NCBI RefSeq assembly: GCF_001546115.1
Contig: NZ_KQ955209.1
Coordinates: 193,311 to 257,310, forward strand
DNA length: 64,000 nucleotides
Reading direction: 5' to 3'
From: Paracoccus aminovorans
GTDB taxonomy: Bacteria > Pseudomonadota > Alphaproteobacteria > Rhodobacterales > Rhodobacteraceae
In this document: in pieces, positions 50,122-59,170 of the stretch
Layout of the letters: each line of letters starts with the position of its first letter
Position numbering within the stretch: the stretch's first letter is position 1
Program-made: the position numbers and the translations under genes
Notes under the pieces: generated by a model
Database searches by the model: none
The model's input: the letters and a program-made list of their open reading frames with translations, nothing else
Told to the model about the DNA's origin: nothing

Positions 50122-51756
50122 TCAGAACGACCCGGCCGCGACCGGGGTGCCGCCGAAGACGGTTCCCCAGACCCGGACCTCGCGCAGGTGCTCGGGGCCG
50201 AGGGCATGCGGATCGTCCTCGAGCACGGCGAAATCGGCGCGCTTGCCGACCTCGACCGAGCCGAGCTCGGCGTCCAGTTTCAGCGTATGGGCGGCGCCCA
50301 GGGTGATGGCGTAAAGCGCCGCGTCCAGCGGGATGCGTTCCGAGGTGCCCAGCTGCCGGCCGCTGTCGGTCAGCCGGTTGACCGCGCACCAGGCGGTGAC
50401 CAGCGGCGCCAGCGGCGTGATCGGCGCGTCGGAGTGGATCGCCAGCGGAATGCCCATCTCCAGCGCGCTGGCGCAGGGGTTCATGCGGCAGGCGCGCTCG
50501 GGGCCGATGGTGATCTCGTAATGCTTGTCGCCGAAATAATACAGGTGGTTGGCGAACAGGTTCACGCAGCATTGCAACGCGGCGATGCGGCGCAGTTGCG
50601 CCCGGTCGGCCATCTGGCAATGTTGCAGCACATGGCGGTGGTCGGGGCGGAAATGCCCGGCCAGCGCCGCTTCCAGCGCCTCGATGGCGGCCAGGCTGGC
50701 GCCGTCACCGTTGACATGGATATGCATCTGGATGCCCTGGCGGTTCAGGTCGTCCACCAGGACGTTCAGCGCTTCGGGGGCGATATTCCAGATGCCGTTG
50801 TCGGTGCCGCGGTGATAGCCCGGCGCCAGCAGCTGCGCGGTAAAGCCCTGGATCGAGCCGTCGGTGACGATCTTGACCCCGCCCAGCCGCACCCGGTCGG
50901 TCGATTGCGCCCGCAGTTCCTTCGCCCGCGCGGCCACCGCCTCGGGCGGCAGCGCCAGCGCCGAAAGCATCGGCACCAGCCGCAAGGGATAGCCGGCGTC
51001 GGCCGTGGTGGCGAACAGGTCGGCCAGCACCTCGTCGCCCAGCTCGTTCAGCAGGTCGGTCGAGGTGGTGACCCCCGCCCGGCAGGCCGAGCGCGCGAAG
51101 TTCCAGATCGCCTCGGGATCGCCGCCCATGGCGCGGAAGCTGGCGCCGACCCGGCGCATGACCGGGAACATGGCGCCCATCTCGTGCAGCTCGCCGTGCA
51201 ATTCGCCGTCCTCGGTGTGGATGACGCCGGGCACGTCGGTGTTCTCGTCATAGCCGGCCAGGTCCAGCGCCACGCTGTTGGCGGTCAGCAGGTGCATGTT
51301 GGAATGCAGCACCACCACCGGCCGCGTGGTCGAGACCCGGTCGAGGTCCAGCCGCGACAGCCGGTCGCCCGGCACGAAAAGCGGATCGAAGCCCCAGCCG
51401 ACGACGGGCCCGTCGCCCAGTTCCGCGGCGCGATCGCGCAGGCGCTGGACCAGCGCGTTGGTGCTGGTGATGCCCTGCCACCGCCGCCCGTCCGGGGCCA
51501 CGCGGTCGTAATGCCCCAGATAGGTGAAGCGCCAGACCGAGCCCTCCATCATATGGGCATGACCCTCGACGAAACCGGGCATCAGCACCTTGTCGGCGAA
51601 TCGGTCGTCATGGTGCAGCTCGCCCCGGTCCTGCATGTCCTCGGGGCCGCCGACGGCAAGGATGCGCCCGTCATGGGACACCATCACATGCGTCGCCTCG
51701 GGCCGCGACGGGTCCATGGTGATGATGCGGCGTGCTGAAAAAACGGTCGGGATCAT
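50122..51756 (-). CDS. YtcJ-like amidohydrolase family protein
   Basis: 544 residues of the Amidohydro_3 branch: HxH in MPGFVEGHAHMMEG, GDGPVVGWGFDPLF, GVKIVTDGSIQGFTAQLLAP, His in QMHIHVNGDGA and HCQMADRAQLRR, Asp in IAIHSDAPITPLAPL. These cytoplasmic zinc enzymes hydrolyse amide or imine bonds; the substrate is unknown. The ATG at 51756 follows GGAGAAA. It is divergent from a LysR gene and next to a peptide-type ABC importer, whose cargo may be its substrate. Confidence 0.88.
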   Translation of the reverse strand: MIPTVFSARRIITMDPSRPEATHVMVSHDGRILAVGGPEDMQDRGELHHDDRFADKVLMPGFVEGHAHMMEGSVWRFTYLGHYDRVAPDGRRWQGITSTNALVQRLRDRAAELGDGPVVGWGFDPLFVPGDRLSRLDLDRVSTTRPVVVLHSNMHLLTANSVALDLAGYDENTDVPGVIHTEDGELHGELHEMGAMFPVMRRVGASFRAMGGDPEAIWNFARSACRAGVTTSTDLLNELGDEVLADLFATTADAGYPLRLVPMLSALALPPEAVAARAKELRAQSTDRVRLGGVKIVTDGSIQGFTAQLLAPGYHRGTDNGIWNIAPEALNVLVDDLNRQGIQMHIHVNGDGASLAAIEALEAALAGHFRPDHRHVLQHCQMADRAQLRRIAALQCCVNLFANHLYYFGDKHYEITIGPERACRMNPCASALEMGIPLAIHSDAPITPLAPLVTAWCAVNRLTDSGRQLGTSERIPLDAALYAITLGAAHTLKLDAELGSVEVGKRADFAVLEDDPHALGPEHLREVRVWGTVFGGTPVAAGSF

Positions 51757-51816
51757 GCAATTTCTCCGTCGGATCCGGCGTTGCGGGCAGATTAGCCGTG
51801 ACAAACATCCTGCGTG

Positions 51817-51832
51817 AAATGCATAATTGCGC
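51817..51832. promoter_or_regulatory. Shared 16-bp motif, copy 1 (between amidohydrolase and LysR genes)
   Basis: AAATGCATAATTGCGC. The reverse complement of 52816-52831 differs at only two positions. It lies 60 bases from the amidohydrolase start and 29 from the LysR start: a good candidate for the LysR site. Confidence 0.6.
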
Positions 51833-51861
51833 GGGATTTCCGCTATTTTCCTGAGGGTCGG

Positions 51862-52806
51862 ATGCATTACACCCTGAAGCACCTGCGCTATATCGAGGCG
51901 GCCGAACGGCACCAGTCGATCACCGCCGCCGCCGAGGCGCTGGCGGTCTCGCCCTCCTCCATCGCCGCCGCCATCGACCATATCGAGGCGCAGCTGGGCC
52001 AGCCGGTCTTTGCCCGCGTGCCATCGCGCGGGATCGGGGCGACCAGCTTCGGGCGCAAGATCATCGACGAGATCCGGCTGCTGCTGGTGGCGCAGGCGCG
52101 CTTCGACGGCAAGATCGCCGACCTGGAGCAGCGCATCGACGGCACCGCCCGCATCGCCTGCTTCACGCCGCTGGCGCCGATCCTGCTGCCGACGATCCTG
52201 TGCGAGGTGCGCGAACGCTATCCCAACCTGATGATCGAGGTGGTCGAGGGCAACTGGGAGGAGGTGGTGCGCGCCGTCGATACCGGCGACGCCGATTTCG
52301 CCTTCTGCTACGGGCTGATCAACGAGCTGGCCTATCGCTTCCTGCCGCTTTTCGTCGGCCACCCCCATGCCGCGTTGCCGGCGACGCATCCGCTGGCCAG
52401 CGGCCGCTTCGTCACGCTGGAGCAATTGGCACCCGAGCCGCTGGTGGTGCTGGACCTGGACCTGTCGCGGCGCTACCTGATGGACCTGTTCGCCACGCGG
52501 GGCCTCAAGCCGAACGTGGCCTATTCGGCGCGCTCGACCGACATGATGCGGGCGCTGATCGCGGCCGGCATGTGCTATGGCATCTTCAACATCCGCCCGA
52601 TGAGCAAGCAGACCTATGCCCGCGGCGACTTGGTGCGCTTGCCGCTGGCCGGCGAACACGACGCGCCGCGCGCCGGGGTGCTGACCCGGCGCGACGTGCA
52701 GCTGACCCCGGTTTGCGAAGCGATCATCGCCACTTGCGAGATGCAGGCGATGCGCGGCGAATTCGACCGCGCCTTCGTGCGTCCCTATCTTCCACAGGAT
52801 TTCTGA
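51862..52806 (+). CDS. LysR family transcriptional regulator
   Basis: 314 residues. The winged helix-turn-helix covers residues 1-65 (LKHLRYIEAAERHQSITAAA, LAVSPSSIAAAIDHIEAQLG). The inducer domain has DTGDADFAFCYGLINELAYR and LTRRDVQLTPVCEAIIATCE. GAGGG precedes the ATG at 51862. It is divergent from the amidohydrolase-GTPase pair and 106 bases before the ABC operon on its own strand, with like motifs in front of both, so it probably controls both. Confidence 0.92.
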   Translation: MHYTLKHLRYIEAAERHQSITAAAEALAVSPSSIAAAIDHIEAQLGQPVFARVPSRGIGATSFGRKIIDEIRLLLVAQARFDGKIADLEQRIDGTARIACFTPLAPILLPTILCEVRERYPNLMIEVVEGNWEEVVRAVDTGDADFAFCYGLINELAYRFLPLFVGHPHAALPATHPLASGRFVTLEQLAPEPLVVLDLDLSRRYLMDLFATRGLKPNVAYSARSTDMMRALIAAGMCYGIFNIRPMSKQTYARGDLVRLPLAGEHDAPRAGVLTRRDVQLTPVCEAIIATCEMQAMRGEFDRAFVRPYLPQDF

Positions 52807-52815
52807 GGAATTCGG

Positions 52816-52831
52816 GCGCAAAAATGCATTT
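52816..52831. promoter_or_regulatory. Shared 16-bp motif, copy 2 (upstream of the ABC operon)
   Basis: GCGCAAAAATGCATTT is the inverted counterpart of 51817-51832 (14 of 16 positions). It lies 82 bases before the substrate-binding protein gene. Confidence 0.6.
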
Positions 52832-52912
52832 GCCGCAAAGCCTGCCAATGACCGATCCATAAGGACGCAGCGTCAACACAGAATTCGGCGCGCGCCCAAC
52901 ACGGAGAACCAG

Positions 52913-54505
52913 ATGACCCTTGCCCCCGCCTTCTCGCGTCGTTTCCTGCTGGCCGGTGCCGTGGCGCTGACCGCGCTTGCCACCGCCCCCGCGCTTTCCG
53001 CCCAGGAGGCGCAAAAGGGCGGGACGCTGGTGCTGGCCTCGGTGCACAAGCCGCGCCACCTGAACTCGGCCGTGCAGTCGGGCGTCGCGACCGCCGTGCC
53101 GGCGGCGCAGATCTTCGCCACGCTGCTGCGCTATGGCGAGGATTTCACCCCGCAGCCCTACCTGGCCGAAAGCTGGGAATTCAGCGAGGACAGCAAGGTG
53201 CTGACCCTGAAGCTGCGCCAGGGCGCGACCTTCCACGACGGCTCGCCCATCACCGCCGAGGACGTGATCTGGTCGCTGGGCGTGGTCAAGGACAACCACC
53301 CATTCTCGAGCATGCTCGCGCCGGTCGAGGCCTTCGAGGCGCCCGATCCGCAGACCGTGGTGATCCGCATGAAGCAGCCGCATCCGGCGATCCTGCTGGT
53401 GCTGTCCGCCTCGCTGACGCCGATCCTGCCCAAGCACGTCTTCGACGACGGCCAGGACATCAAGTCGAACCCCAAGAACAACCTGCCGGTCGGCTCGGGC
53501 CCCTTCAAGGTGGTCGCATTTGAGCCCGGCCAGCACATCATCCTGGAACGCTATGACGGCTTCTTCCTGGAAGGGAAGCCCTATCTGGACCGCATCGTGA
53601 TCCGGCAATACCAGGACGCCAACTCGGGCGTGCTGGCGCTGGAATCGGGCGAGGCGCAGATGTTCCCGCTGCTCGACGGCACCCGCCTGATCCGGCGGCT
53701 GGAGAAATCCGGCAACCTGACCGTGACCGACAAGGGCTATGCCGGCATCGGCCCGCTGAACTGGCTGGCCTTCAACACCAAGCATCCGGCGCTGTCGGAC
53801 GTGCGGGTGCGCCGGGCCATCGCCCATGCCATCGACCGCGACTTCGTCACCAAGGCGCTGCATTCGGGCCTGTCCAAGCCCTCGATCGAGCCGGTCGCGC
53901 AGGGCAGCCCCTTCCATACCGAGGACGTCGCGCGCTACGACTTCGACCTGGACACGTCCAAGGCGCTGCTGGCCGAGGCGGGCTATGGCGAGGGCGGCAA
54001 ACCGCTGGAACTGCGCATCGACTACATGCCCGATGTCGAGGAACAGCAGCGCGCCGTCGCCGAATATGTCAAGGCGGCGCTGGCCAAGGTCGGGATCGCG
54101 GTTACCGTGCGTTCCTCGCCCGACTTCCCGACCTGGTCGCAGCGCGTGTCGTCCTATGATTTCGACATGACCATGGACCAGGTCTTCAACTGGGGCGACC
54201 CGGTGATCGGGGTGAACCGGACCTATCTCTGCTCGAACATCCGCCAGGGGATCATCTGGTCCAACACCCAGCAATATTGCAACGAAGAGGTGGACAAGCT
54301 GATGAACGCCGCCGGGGTCGAGCCGGACCTGGCCAAGCGCCAGCAGCTTTACGCCCAGGCGTTCAAGCAGATCACCACCGACATCCCGATCCATTTCATC
54401 AACGAAGTGCCCTATCATACGGTCTATTCGCAGGCCGTGCAGAACCCGCCCGTCTCGATCTGGGGCACGATGGGGCCGATGGATGAGGTCTGGCTGAAGC
54501 AGTAA
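52913..54505 (+). CDS. ABC transporter substrate-binding protein (SBP_bac_5, peptide/opine type)
   Basis: 530 residues. The signal sequence has a Tat-like twin arginine (FSRRFLLAGAVALTALATA, cleavage near ALSA-QE). The mature protein shows family-5 landmarks: LAESWEFSEDSKVLTLKLRQ, GATFHDGSPITAEDVIWSL, NNLPVGSGPFKVV, DVRVRRAIAHAIDRDFV. It would bind a peptide, opine or other small amide in the periplasm and deliver it to the two permeases encoded downstream. First gene of a five-gene operon. Confidence 0.94.
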   Translation: MTLAPAFSRRFLLAGAVALTALATAPALSAQEAQKGGTLVLASVHKPRHLNSAVQSGVATAVPAAQIFATLLRYGEDFTPQPYLAESWEFSEDSKVLTLKLRQGATFHDGSPITAEDVIWSLGVVKDNHPFSSMLAPVEAFEAPDPQTVVIRMKQPHPAILLVLSASLTPILPKHVFDDGQDIKSNPKNNLPVGSGPFKVVAFEPGQHIILERYDGFFLEGKPYLDRIVIRQYQDANSGVLALESGEAQMFPLLDGTRLIRRLEKSGNLTVTDKGYAGIGPLNWLAFNTKHPALSDVRVRRAIAHAIDRDFVTKALHSGLSKPSIEPVAQGSPFHTEDVARYDFDLDTSKALLAEAGYGEGGKPLELRIDYMPDVEEQQRAVAEYVKAALAKVGIAVTVRSSPDFPTWSQRVSSYDFDMTMDQVFNWGDPVIGVNRTYLCSNIRQGIIWSNTQQYCNEEVDKLMNAAGVEPDLAKRQQLYAQAFKQITTDIPIHFINEVPYHTVYSQAVQNPPVSIWGTMGPMDEVWLKQ

Positions 54506-54523
54506 CCGGCGGAGGCAATCCCG

Positions 54524-55495
54524 ATGTTTCGACGTATCCTGCGGCAGCTGCTCTATGCGGCCGCCCTGATCCTTGCTGTCCTTGTCCTGAACTTCCTGCT
54601 GATCCAGCTCGCCCCCGGCGACCCGGCCGAGGTCATCGCCGGCGAGATGGGCGGCGCCAGCGCCGAGGTCATGGCCGCGATCCGCCAGCAATACGGGCTG
54701 GACAAGCCGCTGCTGACCCAGCTGGGCTTGTATCTGGGCCGCGCGCTGCAGGGCGACCTGGGCATGTCCTATTTCTACAACCGCCCGGTGGTCGACCTGA
54801 TCCTGTCGCGGCTGGGGCCGACCATGCTCTTGGTGGCGACCGCGCTGGGTTTCGCGCTGATCGTCGGCACGCGGCTGGGGATGCTCGCCTCGCGCAATCC
54901 GCGCGGCATCGCCTCGGCGCTGGTCACGGTGCTGTCGCTGGTGGGCTATTCGGCGCCGGTGTTCTGGACCGGGCTGATGCTGGTGATCCTGTTCGGCGCC
55001 ACCATCCCGCTGTTCCCCATCGCCGGCATGATCGACGTGGTGAAACAGGGCGGCTTGCTGAGCCGGGTGCTGGACATCGCCCACCACCTGGTGCTGCCGG
55101 CGCTGACGCTGGGGCTGGTCTATCTGGCGCAATACAGCCGGCTGACCCGCGCCTCGATGCTGGAGGTGCTGGGTGCCGACTATATCCGCACCGCCCGCGC
55201 CAAGGGCGTCAGCGAGCGGCAGGTCTTCGGCCGCCACGCCTTCCGCAACGCCCTGCTGCCGGTGGTGACCGTCGCCGGGATGCAGTTCGGCGCCATCATC
55301 TCGGGCGCCGTGCTGGTCGAGACGGTGTTCAGCTGGCCCGGGCTTGGCACGCTGGCCTTCCAGTCGATCCTGGCGCGCGACTATCCGACCGTGCTGGGCA
55401 TCCTGTTCTTCTCCACCCTGATCGTCATCATCGCGAACCTGCTGACCGACTTCGTGTCGCGCTTGCTGGACCCGCGCCTTGCCGGAGGACGCTAG
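54524..55495 (+). CDS. ABC transporter permease (DppB type)
   Basis: 323 residues with six membrane segments. The N-terminal FRRILRQLLYAAALILAVLV and the GDPAEVIAGEMGG loop are typical of DppB. The EAA-like loop that contacts the ATPases is RTARAKGVSERQVFGRHAFR. It forms the inner-membrane channel with the next gene's product. 18 bases after the binding-protein gene. Confidence 0.94.
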   Translation: MFRRILRQLLYAAALILAVLVLNFLLIQLAPGDPAEVIAGEMGGASAEVMAAIRQQYGLDKPLLTQLGLYLGRALQGDLGMSYFYNRPVVDLILSRLGPTMLLVATALGFALIVGTRLGMLASRNPRGIASALVTVLSLVGYSAPVFWTGLMLVILFGATIPLFPIAGMIDVVKQGGLLSRVLDIAHHLVLPALTLGLVYLAQYSRLTRASMLEVLGADYIRTARAKGVSERQVFGRHAFRNALLPVVTVAGMQFGAIISGAVLVETVFSWPGLGTLAFQSILARDYPTVLGILFFSTLIVIIANLLTDFVSRLLDPRLAGGR

Positions 55496-55499
55496 AGAC

Positions 55500-56378
55500 A
55501 TGACCGCGCCCGCCAGAACCACGGTTCCAGCCGCCCGCGGTCCCATGGCCGAAGCCTGGGACATCTTCCGCCGCAGCCCCTCGGCCATGCTGGGCCTGGC
55601 GCTGCTGATCCTGGTGATGGGAATGACCTTCGCCGGACCCCATCTCTACCAAGTCGATCCGTTCGAGATCGTCTGGGCGCCGCTGACGCCGCCCGGCGAA
55701 GAGGCGACCATTCCGCTGGGCACCGACAACCTGGGCCGCGACATCCTGGCCGGGCTGATCGCGGGCGGCCGCGCCACGCTGGCCGTGGGCTTTGCCGCCG
55801 CAGCGATCACCATGCTGATCGGGGTGCTGATCGGCGCCTATGCCGGCTTCTACGGCGGCATCGTCGACGACATGCTGATGCGCGTGACCGAGTTCTTCCA
55901 GGTGCTGCCGCCCTTGCTGTTCGCCATGGTCGTGGTGACGCTGTTCCAACCGACGCTGGTGAACGTGGCGCTGGCCATCGGCATCGTCAGCTGGCCGCAG
56001 ACCGCCCGCCTGACCCGGTCCGAGTTCCGCCGCATCCGCACGCTGGAATATGTCAGCGCCATGCGCGCGATCGGCGCCGGCGACGGCAACATCATCTGGC
56101 GCGTGATCCTGCCCAATGCCCTGCCGCCGCTGATCGTCTCGGCCACGCTGACCATCGGCATGGCGATCCTGTTCGAGGCCGGGCTCAGCTTCCTTGGCCT
56201 CTCGGACCCGAACGTCATGTCCTGGGGGCTGATGATCGGCTCGGGCCGGGAATACCTGCTGGACGCCTGGTGGGTGGTGACGCTGCCCGGGGCGATGATC
56301 TTCCTGACCGTGCTGGGCGTCAGCCTGGTCGGCGACGGGCTGAACGACGCCTTCAACCCCCGGATGAGGGAGCGCTGA
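55500..56378 (+). CDS. ABC transporter permease (DppC type)
   Basis: 292 residues with about six membrane segments: an N-terminal cytoplasmic stretch, [20 protein letters not shown], the DppC-type loop [20 protein letters not shown] and the EAA-like loop [20 protein letters not shown]. The ATG at 55500 with GGAGGA upstream is preferred over an earlier in-frame start at 55479 that overlaps the previous gene. Partner of the DppB-type permease. Confidence 0.94.
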   Translation: MTAPARTTVPAARGPMAEAWDIFRRSPSAMLGLALLILVMGMTFAGPHLYQVDPFEIVWAPLTPPGEEATIPLGTDNLGRDILAGLIAGGRATLAVGFAAAAITMLIGVLIGAYAGFYGGIVDDMLMRVTEFFQVLPPLLFAMVVVTLFQPTLVNVALAIGIVSWPQTARLTRSEFRRIRTLEYVSAMRAIGAGDGNIIWRVILPNALPPLIVSATLTIGMAILFEAGLSFLGLSDPNVMSWGLMIGSGREYLLDAWWVVTLPGAMIFLTVLGVSLVGDGLNDAFNPRMRER

Positions 56379-56381
56379 GCC

Positions 56382-57371
56382 ATGACCGACCCCGTTCTGG
56401 ACATCCGCAACCTCAAGGTCGATTTCGCCACAAGGCGCGGCACGGCCCATGTGCTGGACGACGTGTCCTTCAGCGTCGCCCCGGGCGAGCTCTTGGCCAT
56501 CGTCGGCGAATCCGGCTGCGGCAAGAGCATGACCGCGCTGTCGGTGCTGGGCCTGATCCCCTCGCCCCCCGGCAAGGTGGTCGGCGGCAGCATCCTGTTC
56601 CAGGGCCGCGACCTGACGAAGCTGCGTCCCTCCGAGATGCGCAAAATCCGCGGCGGCGACATCGCCATGATCTTCCAGGAGCCGATGACCTCGCTGAACC
56701 CGGTGTTCACCTGCGGCGAGCAGATCGCCGAGGCGGTGCGTCTGCACCAGAAGGTCAGCCCCCGGGCCGCCTTCGCCCGCGCCGTGGACATGCTGCGCGC
56801 CGTCGGCATCCCCGAGCCGGAACTGCGCGCCCGCGCCTATCCGCACCAGCTTTCCGGCGGCATGCGCCAGCGGGTGATGATCGCCATGGCGCTGTCCTGC
56901 GAGCCGAAGCTCTTGATCGCGGACGAGCCGACGACGGCGCTGGACGTGACCGTGCAGGCGCAGATCTTCGGCCTGCTGGACGAGCTGCGGCAAAAGACCG
57001 GCACCGCCATCGTCCTGATCACCCACGACATGGGCGCGGTGGCGGAAATGGCCGACAAGGTGGCGGTCATGTATGCCGGCCGCGTCATTGAGCGCGGCCC
57101 GGCCGACGCGGTGCTGGATGATCCCGGCCATCCCTATACCCGGGGCCTCTTGGCCAGCATCCCGCGCGTCGATGCCGACCCGGATACCGACCTGCCGGAA
57201 ATCCCCGGCATCGTGCCGGCGCTGACCGACCTCGGCCGCGGCTGCGCCTTCGCGCCGCGCTGCCCGCTGGCCGTCGATGCCTGCCACGCCGCCCAGCCCC
57301 GCCACGTCGCCATGACCGGCGACCATTCGGCCGCCTGCATCCAGCTTGAACCCCGCGAGGTCCCGGCATGA
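56382..57371 (+). CDS. ABC transporter ATP-binding protein (DppD type)
   Basis: 329 residues. Walker [13 protein letters not shown], signature [13 protein letters not shown], Walker [13 protein letters not shown], and a C-terminal oligopeptide-transporter region with the Cys-containing [20 protein letters not shown] (possible iron-sulfur or zinc site as in relatives). It powers import with the DppF-type partner. The next gene starts inside its stop (ATGA). Confidence 0.95.
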   Translation: MTDPVLDIRNLKVDFATRRGTAHVLDDVSFSVAPGELLAIVGESGCGKSMTALSVLGLIPSPPGKVVGGSILFQGRDLTKLRPSEMRKIRGGDIAMIFQEPMTSLNPVFTCGEQIAEAVRLHQKVSPRAAFARAVDMLRAVGIPEPELRARAYPHQLSGGMRQRVMIAMALSCEPKLLIADEPTTALDVTVQAQIFGLLDELRQKTGTAIVLITHDMGAVAEMADKVAVMYAGRVIERGPADAVLDDPGHPYTRGLLASIPRVDADPDTDLPEIPGIVPALTDLGRGCAFAPRCPLAVDACHAAQPRHVAMTGDHSAACIQLEPREVPA

Positions 57372-58318
57372 CCCAGCTTCTTTCCGTCCGCGACCTCAAG
57401 GTGCATTTCCCCACCGCGAAGGGCGGCACCGTCCATGCGGTGGACGGGGTCAGCTTCGACATCCAACGCGGCCAGACGCTGGGCATCGTCGGCGAATCCG
57501 GCTCGGGCAAGACCACCACGGCGCTGGCGGTGATGCGCCTTGCGCCGATCACCGGTGGCGAGATCGCCCTGGACGGCACGCCCATCAGCCGCATCGAGGG
57601 CGAGGAGCTGCGCCGCGCCCGGCCGCGCTTCCAGATGGTGTTCCAAGACCCGTTCTCGTCGCTGAACCCGCGCGACCGGGTCGGGCGGATCATCCGCCAG
57701 CCCATGGACCTGCTGGGCTTGGGCGAACCCTCCGGCCGCGACGCGCGGGTCGAGGAGCTGCTGACCCAGGTGGGCTTGCGCCCCGAGCTGAAGTCGCTTT
57801 ACCCGCACCAGTTTTCCGGCGGGCAGCGGCAGCGCATCGGATTGGCGCGGGCGCTGGCGACCAAGCCCGACCTGATCGTCTTCGACGAGCCGGTCTCGGC
57901 GCTGGACGTGGCGGTGCAGGCGCAGGTGCTGAACCTGATCCGCCGCCTGCAGCGCGAGACCGGGCTGACCTATCTGTTCATCAGCCACGACCTGGGCGTC
58001 GTGCGCCATATCTGCGACGAGATCGCGGTGATGTATCTGGGCCAGATCGTGGAAAAGGCGCCGGCGGCGCAGATCTTCGCCGCGCCGCGCCATCCCTATA
58101 CCCAGGCGCTGATCGCGGCGGCGCCTTCGCTTGCGCCCGAGCATCGGCGGCGGGGCGGCGGCGCGCGGCTGCAGGGCGACCCGCCCAGCCCGGTGAACCT
58201 GCCCAAGGGCTGCCGCTTCGCCTCGCGTTGCCCGATCGCGGTCGAGGATTGCCGGCAGCGGATGCCGGCCCTGCGCCAGCTTGCCCCCGGACAGGCGGTC
58301 GCCTGCCATCTGGCCTGA
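57368..58318 (+). CDS. ABC transporter ATP-binding protein (DppF type)
   Basis: 316 residues. Walker A GESGSGKTTTAL, signature FSGGQRQRIGLARA, Walker B LIVFDEPVSALD, switch His in FISHDLGVVRHI, and the C-terminal GCRFASRCPIAVEDCRQRMP. Last gene of the ABC operon, followed by a terminator hairpin. Confidence 0.95.
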   Translation: MTQLLSVRDLKVHFPTAKGGTVHAVDGVSFDIQRGQTLGIVGESGSGKTTTALAVMRLAPITGGEIALDGTPISRIEGEELRRARPRFQMVFQDPFSSLNPRDRVGRIIRQPMDLLGLGEPSGRDARVEELLTQVGLRPELKSLYPHQFSGGQRQRIGLARALATKPDLIVFDEPVSALDVAVQAQVLNLIRRLQRETGLTYLFISHDLGVVRHICDEIAVMYLGQIVEKAPAAQIFAAPRHPYTQALIAAAPSLAPEHRRRGGGARLQGDPPSPVNLPKGCRFASRCPIAVEDCRQRMPALRQLAPGQAVACHLA

Positions 58319-58336
58319 CGACCGATCGGTGAAAGC

Positions 58337-58362
58337 GGCCCGACTGCCGGTCGGGCCTCTTT
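58337..58362 (+). terminator. Terminator of the ABC importer operon
   Basis: GGCCCGAC (58337-58344) and GTCGGGCC (58350-58357) form a perfect 8-bp stem with a 5-base loop, then TCTTT. It lies 19 bases after the DppF-type stop codon. The 340-base gap up to 58657 holds no gene. Confidence 0.8.
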
Positions 58363-58522
58363 CGCGATGGCCGCGGCCTGCAGCATCCGCCAAGGGCTCC
58401 CTGCTCTCCGCGAATCCATCCGGCACCACAGCGGCGCCACCCGCCCGCCTGCGCCTGAAAACAGCGACCGGCCGTTTCCATCCTTGGTCTCGTCCGTGTC
58501 GAGAAGTTTCCGCCGAGGCCGA

Positions 58523-58573
58523 ATTTGTAACGAAACGTTTCCCCTCTCCGCCTGGAAACAATTCCTTACAAAT
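58523..58573. promoter_or_regulatory. Inverted repeats in the gap before the small hypothetical gene
   Basis: ATTTGTAA (58523-58530) and TTACAAAT (58566-58573) are exact inverted repeats 35 bases apart, with the palindrome GAAACGTTTC between them. It is an AT-rich island in GC-rich DNA, so probably a promoter or operator region. Confidence 0.35.
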
Positions 58574-58657
58574 CATCGCGTGCGCCGGGGCGATTGTCGG
58601 GCATCATGATCGCGGGCGGCGGCAGAACCGCCCCCGGGACAGACAGGACGCGCGATC

Positions 58658-58945
58658 ATGACCAGCCTCACCCTTGCCGAAGCCCGCCGGCGCATGGCGC
58701 TTTGCGTGCCGCGCGGCGACCTGGCCGGCGCCGGCGCGCGACGGATGGAGCCGGTGTCGTTCAGCCTGGTCGAGTTCGGCGGCGAAGGGCTGGTCTTTCG
58801 GCTGATCGATGCACGGGGCGGCCTGCTCGACCTGGTGCTGAACCCGGTCGTCGCCGGCGCCCTGCGCGACAGTATCGCCCTGGTCGAAATCCTTGCCAAG
58901 CCGCCGGGTCCGGCGGCAGCACCAGGCGAGGGACAGATCGGGTGA
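58658..58945 (+). CDS. Small hypothetical protein
   Basis: 95 residues, not recognised. The sequence MTSLTLAEARRRMALCVPRG, then PVSFSLVEFGGEGLVFRLID and LVLNPVVAGALRDSIALVEI has the look of a small alpha/beta protein. AGGAC lies upstream of the ATG at a wide spacing. It is alone between the ABC operon and the RND operon. Good composition suggests a real gene. Confidence 0.5.
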   Translation: MTSLTLAEARRRMALCVPRGDLAGAGARRMEPVSFSLVEFGGEGLVFRLIDARGGLLDLVLNPVVAGALRDSIALVEILAKPPGPAAAPGEGQIG

Positions 58946-59170
58946 TCCCGGGAGCACGACCACGACCGGCTGGCACGGCTCAGCGCGCTGATCTGGTGCA
59001 AAGCCTGCGCATTGATCGGCCGTGCCGAACGCGCTGCCGGGATCGGCGCGCTGTTGAACGGGCCGGTCCGGCTTCGGACATTCGGGGGCGGCGCAGGATA
59101 AAGCCTCTCGTCAAGCAGCAACCTGTGGCAGACTGAACCGCGCCGTCCGTTTTCGACCAAGGATTATCCC

